Source: Thermococcus onnurineus NA1 (GTDB lineage: Archaea > Methanobacteriota_B > Thermococci > Thermococcales > Thermococcaceae). From it: a DNA stretch of 64,000 nt. Below, in pieces: positions 59,592-64,000 of the stretch (position 1 is its first letter; every line of letters begins with the position of its first letter). The position numbers and the translations under genes were made by a program. Under the pieces are notes generated by a model. It was not told where the DNA came from and did not search any database. It worked only from the letters and a program-made list of their open reading frames with translations. The stretch lies in the NCBI RefSeq assembly GCF_000018365.1, contig NC_011529.1:744001-808000 (forward strand), in the 5' to 3' direction.

Positions 59592-59891
59592 TCAAAGCTC
59601 TACTTTTATCCCGGTCTCTCCCTCAACCTCCTCAAATCCCCTTTTCATCCACTCCTTCAGCTCAGGGTCGAGCTTGAGGAGCAGAGCCAAGAACTCGCCT
59701 ACATGCTCCTTCTCCTCGTTTGCAACATCGAGGAAGGTGTGTTTTACCGCCTCATCATCAATCAGCTCGGCAAACTGCTCGTAGAAGTTTATAGCGTCGA
59801 GCTCAGCTATGACCGCCCAGCGGAGGGCCTGGACGATTTCCTTCTTTGACAGCTTTTCTTTGTCTATGGAAATGGGGTTCAAACCCAGCAT
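59592..59891 (-). CDS. EncFtn-like (encapsulin-cargo-type) ferritin
   Basis: 99 residues, two-helix ferritin-like subunit. The ferroxidase residues appear as AVIAELDAINFYEQFAEL and VANEEKEHVGEFLALLLK, followed by DPELKEWMKRGFEEV. This E...E-x2-H half-ferritin closely follows the pattern of encapsulated ferritins and of the N-terminal domain fused to Pyrococcus encapsulin. Two subunits would make one diiron site. No encapsulin shell gene is present in the window. GGTGATTCC sets ATG 59891 rather than ATG 59906. Confidence 0.82.
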   Translation of the reverse strand: MLGLNPISIDKEKLSKKEIVQALRWAVIAELDAINFYEQFAELIDDEAVKHTFLDVANEEKEHVGEFLALLLKLDPELKEWMKRGFEEVEGETGIKVEL

Positions 59892-59935
59892 GGAATCACC
59901 GTCCATATATCGTCCCTGAAAGTTATAACGCTTCC

Positions 59936-60415
59936 TCAGTCAACCTCGAGGCTGAAATCCATGTAGTCCATCCATATGCCCGTCTTCATGACGGAGTCGT
60001 ACTGTGCTTTAAGCAGCTCATAGTGGGACTTCTCGACCTTTGCGAGCTCTTCAAAAATACGCCTGACACCCTCATGCTCGGCCTCCTTTGCCGCCCGCTC
60101 GTAGAACTCCCATGTCAGCTTTTCCTGCTCCATTCCAATCCTTACCGCATCGACTTCACTGAGGTTTTTTTCGTCCACTTTAACCAAAAGCTTTTCGAGA
60201 GTTTTCCTATCCACCGAGGGCAGCTCGCACTTCTCTATCAAGGCCTCGACGAACTTTTCCTCAAACAGGCTCCAGTGTCCAGCCTCCTCGTGGGCCAAAA
60301 ATAAGAACATCCTTCTTGCCCTATCATCCTTGGCCTTTTTGGCCAGCTCTAGGTAGAACTTCAGCTCGGTCTTCTCGACTTCCAAAGCCAAAGCTAAAGT
60401 CTCAATCTCCTTCAT
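59936..60415 (-). CDS. Rubrerythrin-like ferritin-fold protein
   Basis: 159 residues, two helical pairs with diiron ligands: ALEVEKTELKFYLELAKKA, HEEAGHWSLFEEKFVEAL, GMEQEKLTWEFYERAAKEA and KVEKSHYELLKAQYDSV. It lacks a rubredoxin domain. GGTGGTATC precedes ATG 60415; the longer frame to 60502 overlaps the divergent promoter and is not used. It is divergent from a GNAT gene over only 67 nt, and convergent in spirit with the MIP18 operon. Third of four related proteins. Confidence 0.85.
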   Translation of the reverse strand: MKEIETLALALEVEKTELKFYLELAKKAKDDRARRMFLFLAHEEAGHWSLFEEKFVEALIEKCELPSVDRKTLEKLLVKVDEKNLSEVDAVRIGMEQEKLTWEFYERAAKEAEHEGVRRIFEELAKVEKSHYELLKAQYDSVMKTGIWMDYMDFSLEVD

Positions 60416-60482
60416 GATACCACCAAAGAGTTTTATTGAGCTTCTGACTAATAACCTTTGGTGATCGAAAGTGGGGATTGAA

Positions 60483-61007
60483 ATGATCGAAATTCCCATC
60501 AAGCTAAAAGATGAGCTGGTAAAGTTCGTCTTCAGGGTTTACAGGGGCACGAATGGGACGTATCCAGCGCTCGAATGGGTAGAAAACAAGCCGAATATTG
60601 ACGATTTTGAGGGCTTCAGGAAGGTTTACGAGCCTTTCCTTGAGTTCCGTCTTGGGAAAGAGTTCGACGAGCTATACGTTCTGAAGGAAGGTGGAAAGAT
60701 AATAGGCACCCTCGCCCTCGTCTACAACCTGGATGGAAAGGACGTCTGGTGGGTGCCAAAGGAGATTAAGAGCGAGAGAACAGGCCTCATAGAGTTCTTC
60801 ATGGTTGATCCTGCCTACAAAGGTAAAGGCTACGGCTCAGAGCTCCTAGAGTTCGCCATAACTCGCCTGGCCGAGCTCAGAAAAGATGCCTACGTGATAA
60901 CCTTCCCGAACCTTGAGGCCTACGGCTACTATCTCAGGAAGGGCTTCGAGAAGGTGATGGACTACAAGGAGTTCGTGGTGCTGAAATATAAAGGTCAGAG
61001 AACATAG
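60483..61007 (+). CDS. GNAT-family N-acetyltransferase
   Basis: 174 residues. The acetyl-CoA binding motif A is FFMVDPAYKGKGYGSELLEFA (a Q/R-x-x-G-x-G/A variant), followed by motif B, NLEAYGYYLRKGFEKV. The N-terminal half has a charged substrate domain. The acceptor is not recognisable. Start ATG 60483 with GTGGGGATT upstream. The gene is divergent from the ferritin-like gene and its end overlaps the convergent b561-like gene by 13 nt. Confidence 0.83.
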   Translation: MIEIPIKLKDELVKFVFRVYRGTNGTYPALEWVENKPNIDDFEGFRKVYEPFLEFRLGKEFDELYVLKEGGKIIGTLALVYNLDGKDVWWVPKEIKSERTGLIEFFMVDPAYKGKGYGSELLEFAITRLAELRKDAYVITFPNLEAYGYYLRKGFEKVMDYKEFVVLKYKGQRT

Positions 61008-61348
61008 TTGTAGAGCCCGAAGAGTATCTGGAGCATAAGCAGGAGTACCGCTATCATCGCCAAGAACTTGTGCTGTTCCCTCGTTATTTTTCTCCCCAGG
61101 AAAGCCCTTCCGCTTAGAACTGTGAGGAGAACATAGACGTAGACAAAAAGTCCTAACCTGCTGTGTGTTGATGGAACCCAACCGATTGTGTAGAACATAT
61201 ATGATATCCCGACCGTCAGGAGTCCCACTGCAGTGTAAACGAACGAGTGGTGCATCTTCAGATTGTGGCTCTTTGCGTAGTAAATTCCTATCAGAAAGCT
61301 TAGAAGGGCAAGAGTCTGGATGATAGCATGTACTCGGAAGTGCTCCAT
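60995..61348 (-). CDS. Four-helix cytochrome b561-like membrane protein
   Basis: 117 residues with four transmembrane helices. One His lies at the start of each helix: His7 (TM1), His33/His34 (TM2), His62 (TM3) and His93 (TM4). Because the topology alternates, His7 and His62 face one side and His34 and His93 the other, which is the two-heme pattern of cytochrome b561/ferric-reductase cores. The preceding gene encodes a DOMON lipoprotein, the usual fusion partner of b561 in eukaryotes. GGGGTGAG sets ATG 61348. Heme content is inferred, not shown. Confidence 0.7.
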   Translation of the reverse strand: MEHFRVHAIIQTLALLSFLIGIYYAKSHNLKMHHSFVYTAVGLLTVGISYMFYTIGWVPSTHSRLGLFVYVYVLLTVLSGRAFLGRKITREQHKFLAMIAVLLLMLQILFGLYNYVL

Positions 61349-61370
61349 CTTCTCACCCCAAAAAGGAAAA

Positions 61371-61979
61371 TCAGCCGTCAAGGGTCAGCTCGCCGCTGCC
61401 TCGAGCTATATTGTGTTTTGTTGTAAAGTCGTCGACGTCGGCCATCGCGAAGATGAATTTAATTTTCTGCCCTGGCTTGAAGACCTTATCGTACTTGTCT
61501 CCGGTGTCAAGCTTCCTCTTGAACTCTATGACGGTGTAGCCGTTCTCCTCTTTTCCAGCGAAGGCCAGAATATCGTTCGTTCCGCCCAGCTCTCCATCAG
61601 GAGGATGAGGCCCATAGGTCCCCGTCGAGTACGCGTCTATGACCACGATCTGACCATCCTGCACCCAGCCGAAGATCATGTCGGCATCCTTCATTGCAAC
61701 GCTCGGCTCAAATCCTATTGCCACCCAGCCCGTTGTCTGCCCCTTGAGGGCCACGTAGAGATACTCCTCATCGTTCCTCCAGTATACAACAAACTTGTCA
61801 TTGGCAAGTGAGAGCTTATGGGAGTATTCGTTTTCTCCGATAACACCGTCTGCTTTCCACTCACTTAGAGTCGTCGCCGTAGAAACTGAGGAAGATGTTG
61901 TTGAAATACTTTCACCGCCTATGCATCCGCTCAGAAAAACCACAAAAACAAAAACCAAACCCAACAAAGCTCTTTTCAT
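61371..61979 (-). CDS. DOMON-domain lipoprotein (heme-binding type)
   Basis: 202 residues. A lipoprotein signal with lipobox LSGC (Cys19) and a Ser/Thr linker precede a DOMON beta-sandwich (about 40-200). The region TTGWVAIGFEPSVAMKDADM supplies Met96 and HNIARG gives His189, the positions of the Met/His heme ligands in cellobiose-dehydrogenase-type DOMON domains. It would face the outside, tethered by lipid. AGGTGAATC precedes ATG 61979. Its stop is 22 nt before the b561-like gene, so both form an operon. Confidence 0.78.
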   Translation of the reverse strand: MKRALLGLVFVFVVFLSGCIGGESISTTSSSVSTATTLSEWKADGVIGENEYSHKLSLANDKFVVYWRNDEEYLYVALKGQTTGWVAIGFEPSVAMKDADMIFGWVQDGQIVVIDAYSTGTYGPHPPDGELGGTNDILAFAGKEENGYTVIEFKRKLDTGDKYDKVFKPGQKIKFIFAMADVDDFTTKHNIARGSGELTLDG

Positions 61980-62172
61980 TAGATTCACCTAAAATAATCA
62001 GTTTTTCTACATATATAAACTTTTTCCCGGTATAAAATCCGACCTTGTCTACTTTTGCTTTTCAGTCTCATGCTGGGATGGAGCATTTTTTAATAAGATC
62101 AAAAAATTTAGGTAAAGTATAGCATCCCCAGCATTCCGGGCTTATGTTGTATGAGTGACGTGAACGGGGAGC

Positions 62173-62697
62173 TCAGAAGTTGAAGTTTATATCTTTCATG
62201 AGCTGGTCGTAAAACTCCTCCTTGTAGACGTCAGGATAGCGCATTATGTAGTCGTACTGCTTCCTCAGCATATTGTAGTGGTTCCTCTCCATGTCAGCGA
62301 GCATCTCAAGGAGAAGTTTGGTCTTTTCGGTGGCTGCATAGCCAGCCAGTTCCTTGTAGAGCTTCTCGCTGATGAGTTCAGCCTGCATGGAAATCTCATA
62401 AATCTCGTCAATGTTTATATCGGGCTTGCTTATAGCTTCAGCCATCTTCTCGGCTACGACCTTGAACTCCCCCATTATGTCTATCTCTATCTTCTTGGGC
62501 TCAACGTTTTCGCCCGTGAACTTTTCGGCCATTCTCTCTATGATTTCCCTGTGTTTGTCCTCCTCCTTGGCCAAGAAAAGGAGTTCGTCCCCTATTATGT
62601 CGCTCTTGACGAGAGAAGCAAGCTTCTCATAGGCCTCCTTGGCCCTAATCTCAGAGTTTATGGCAATCTCAAAAACTTCCTTGTCTGTTATCTCCAC
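62173..62697 (-). CDS. Rubrerythrin-like ferritin-fold protein
   Basis: 174 residues with four helices carrying ligand patterns: AINSEIRAKEAYEKLA, KEEDKHREIIERMAEKF, QAELISEKLYKELAGYA and DMERNHYNMLRKQYDYI. No rubredoxin domain. The best start is GTG 62697 after GGTGATTT; ATG 62709 (no ribosome-binding site) would add four residues. It lies alone between the DOMON/b561 pair and the his operon, divergent from the latter. Fourth related rubrerythrin-like protein in 8 kb. Confidence 0.83.
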   Translation of the reverse strand: MEITDKEVFEIAINSEIRAKEAYEKLASLVKSDIIGDELLFLAKEEDKHREIIERMAEKFTGENVEPKKIEIDIMGEFKVVAEKMAEAISKPDINIDEIYEISMQAELISEKLYKELAGYAATEKTKLLLEMLADMERNHYNMLRKQYDYIMRYPDVYKEEFYDQLMKDINFNF

Positions 62698-62872
62698 GCA
62701 AATCACCATATCTATCTCGCTTTCAAGTCTATTAACATTTTCGATTACATTTTTCGGAAGACCCATAGGCGGTCATTTTGGATATATCTACTAAGTTCCT
62801 CGCGCAGTTTTTAGATATTATGACAAGATTTTCACGCATTGCAGACATCTTGACAGAAAATCATTGGATAGG

Positions 62873-62880
62873 CTTAAATA
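62873..62880 (+). promoter_or_regulatory. TATA box upstream of the CHHH ORF and hisZ
   Basis: CTTAAATA at 62873-62880, preceded by a purine-rich GGATAGG BRE-like region. A TSS near 62903 would leave a leader of about 20 nt with the GGGGTGATC ribosome-binding site before ATG 62922. I see no equally good promoter between this ORF and hisZ. Confidence 0.6.
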
Positions 62881-62921
62881 CTGTAACAAACACTCCTCAA
62901 TCTCAGACTGGGGTGATCAAC

Positions 62922-63023
62922 ATGAAAGACAGGAAAGTGCCCAAAAACTCGAAAATTATATCCACCAAGTTGAACTACTGTAACATATCCGCTTTTCTGG
63001 TGAGCTACTGCCATCATCATTGA
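62922..63023 (+). CDS. 33-residue ORF ending Cys-His-His-His, candidate leader of the his operon
   Basis: Small ORF with TATA box and a strong GGGGTGATC ribosome-binding site seven bases before ATG 62922. The peptide starts MKDRKVPKNSKIISTK, has Cys20 and Cys30, and ends with CAT CAT CAT TGA. It lies 78 nt before the hisZ start with no clear separate promoter. Consecutive His codons upstream of histidine-biosynthesis genes recall bacterial his leader peptides; three is few, and no attenuator hairpin is obvious. It could equally be a small metal-binding peptide. Confidence 0.6.
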   Translation: MKDRKVPKNSKIISTKLNYCNISAFLVSYCHHH

Positions 63024-63101
63024 CTGTTCTGGGACATTTAACCAAGTTATGATCTATTTAGCAGGGGATGTTCTCATTCAAAAGTTCTCGGAGGGGTTAT
63101 T

Positions 63102-63989
63102 GTGAAGAAGGATTTGCTTTCCGAATCAGAGAGGTTAGCGGATATTACAAAATATCTAAGGCGAACATTTGAGCTGTGGGGCTACAGGGAAGTGTTCCTG
63201 CCAACGATAGAGGAATTCAGCGAGGAGCTGAGGAAAGGGACAAAGTTCGTCTACGACAATGAGTTCTACGTAATAAAACCCGATTTAACCTCCCAGATAC
63301 TTGCAAACCTCAAGGAGCCAAGGAGGCTCAAGCTATACTACATCAGCGAAGTGTTGGACGGAGGGATTAGAGGGAAGTGGCAGGCTGGAGTTGAGTTCAT
63401 TGGCGGAGAAGACATCAAAATGCAGGTTGAGGTTCTTTTAACTGTTATAACTTCCCTCGAGGCGCTCGGCATTGAGGACTTTTACATCGACGTCGGCAGC
63501 CTGAAAATCTGGGAGAGCGCCATTAAAGGAATTGAAGAATTTAGGGCAGAGATCTTCAGAGCCCTGACGAGGAGGAACTTCGAAATTATTGAGAGGCTAC
63601 CCATAAGTGAAGAAAAAAAGGAGGAGCTCTGGCAGCTGTTCAACTTCAGAGGAAAGAGCTGCGGATATAAAAAGCTCAACAAAATCATCGATGCCCTTGA
63701 CGACAGGAGGGTCTTCATAGATTTCGGCACGATAAGGCCCCTGCCCTATTACAGTGACGTGATCTTTGAGGTCTATTCTCCAGAGATTGGCAAGCCCTTG
63801 GGTGGCGGAGGCGAGTATATATTCAAGGGTAAAAAAGCCTTTGGATTCGCCTTTGACTTAAATGCACTCTCAAAGCTCTTTAACGGCAAAATAGAGAAGA
63901 ACAGGAAGAGAATTCAGGGGGAGCTAAAGGAAACGTACAAGCTTGCAAAGGAGCTTGTTAAGCTCGGCATTCCAGTGGAGGTGGAATAA
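63102..63989 (+). CDS. hisZ: HisZ, regulatory subunit of ATP phosphoribosyltransferase
   Basis: 295 residues, a catalytically inactive HisRS paralogue. FELWGYREVFLPTIEEFSEE corresponds to class II motif 1 surroundings, KPDLTSQILANL to the motif 2 region, and GGGGEYIFKGKKAFGFAFDL to the end of the core; there is no C-terminal anticodon-binding domain. With short-form HisG it makes the first enzyme of histidine synthesis, sensing histidine. GTG 63102 follows GGAGGGG. The stop TAA overlaps the ATG of hisG (TAATG). First full gene of the his operon. Confidence 0.92.
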   Translation: MKKDLLSESERLADITKYLRRTFELWGYREVFLPTIEEFSEELRKGTKFVYDNEFYVIKPDLTSQILANLKEPRRLKLYYISEVLDGGIRGKWQAGVEFIGGEDIKMQVEVLLTVITSLEALGIEDFYIDVGSLKIWESAIKGIEEFRAEIFRALTRRNFEIIERLPISEEKKEELWQLFNFRGKSCGYKKLNKIIDALDDRRVFIDFGTIRPLPYYSDVIFEVYSPEIGKPLGGGGEYIFKGKKAFGFAFDLNALSKLFNGKIEKNRKRIQGELKETYKLAKELVKLGIPVEVE

Positions 63990-64000
63990 TGAGGTTTGTT
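63989..64000 (+). CDS. hisG: HisG, ATP phosphoribosyltransferase (first four codons only)
   Basis: ATG AGG TTT GTT at 63989-64000, beginning within the hisZ stop codon (TAATG). MRFV is the expected start of short-form archaeal HisG, and the preceding GTGGAGGTGG provides the ribosome-binding site. Identification relies on position after hisZ; the rest lies outside the window. Confidence 0.65.

Noticed and set aside
62071-62133. TGCTGGGATG and CATCCCCAGCA inverted repeat with a 42-nt loop
   Set aside because: One-base bulge and a long loop without poly-T; could be chance. I could not tie it to an RNA gene.
1-64000. tRNA, rRNA, CRISPR arrays, insertion sequences, integrases, attachment sites
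   Set aside because: I looked through the intergenic regions and found no cloverleaf with CCA end, no regularly spaced repeats, no transposase and no terminal inverted repeats with target duplications.

Overview
The window comes from a hyperthermophilic euryarchaeon of the order Thermococcales, most likely a Thermococcus. The signs are archaeal TATA promoters, GGTGAT-type ribosome-binding sites, a TFS-PCNA-Gins51 information-processing cluster, a TRASH-domain copper regulator, paired TldD/TldE, and a complete anaerobe-type superoxide-reduction set (superoxide reductase, rubredoxin, rubrerythrins, NAD(P)H:rubredoxin oxidoreductase). Genes are dense, often with 1-25 nt overlaps. I saw no rRNA, tRNA, CRISPR array or insertion sequence. 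The species cannot be fixed from the sequence alone. LAYOUT. 1-9.1 kb: tail of a MinD/ParA-like ATPase, an aspartate/glutamate racemase-family protein with a non-canonical catalytic pair, a MazG-like protein, two MFS transporters, TldD/TldE, a secreted YiiX-like permuted-papain protein, then a minus-strand operon (tandem-HTH regulator, small membrane protein, PAP2 phosphatase, COG2426 protein). 9.8-13.8 kb: a PepSY protein, a membrane-protein/glycosyltransferase/deacetylase operon whose deacetylase has decayed, and a frameshifted TauE/SafE permease. 13.8-19 kb: ASCH protein, HAD phosphatase, DUF3783 protein, sirtuin, amino-acid permease, GlyA. 19.5-24.2 kb: two secreted Ig-like paralogues, then TFS, a tiny ORF, PCNA, Gins51 and a molybdopterin oxidoreductase. 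24.4-27.4 kb: a peroxiredoxin and a three-gene ABC exporter. 27.5-38.3 kb is an accessory, visibly more AT-rich metal island: CopA-thioredoxin, divergent CopR-like regulator, Met-rich protein, methyltransferase, SHOCT protein, His-rich CopB, EamA permease, YHS protein and CopZ, with three gene relics (two methyltransferases, one ArsR). 38.3-50.7 kb: DUF302 and CoA-binding proteins, FTR1-type iron permease, AhpC, FMN reductase, SufCBD, ferritin, ThiI with an E1-like enzyme, nitroreductase, and a Cys-protein/DsrE/thioredoxin-CcdA group. 50.8-62.7 kb is dominated by ferredoxin-linked 2-oxoacid oxidoreductase and oxygen defence: a third peroxiredoxin, flavodiiron protein, rubredoxin reductase, rubrerythrin, rubredoxin, SOR, two MIP18-like proteins, five further ferritin-like proteins, and a split DOMON plus cytochrome b561-like pair. 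62.8-64 kb: start of the histidine operon (hisZ, hisG), preceded by a 33-codon ORF ending Cys-His-His-His. HOW IT WORKS TOGETHER. Electrons from NAD(P)H pass through the rubredoxin reductase and rubredoxin to SOR, rubrerythrins and the flavodiiron protein. Peroxiredoxins and many ferritin-like proteins remove peroxide and iron, and Suf/MIP18 proteins build or repair Fe-S clusters. Several of these promoters share AAACCT/AGGTTT elements around the TATA box. The most novel candidates are the His-rich leader-like ORF before hisZ, the DOMON/b561 pair, the Ser/Cys racemase, the recurring 14-mer in the copper island, and a 45-codon Cys/Met-rich ORF beside the iron permease.
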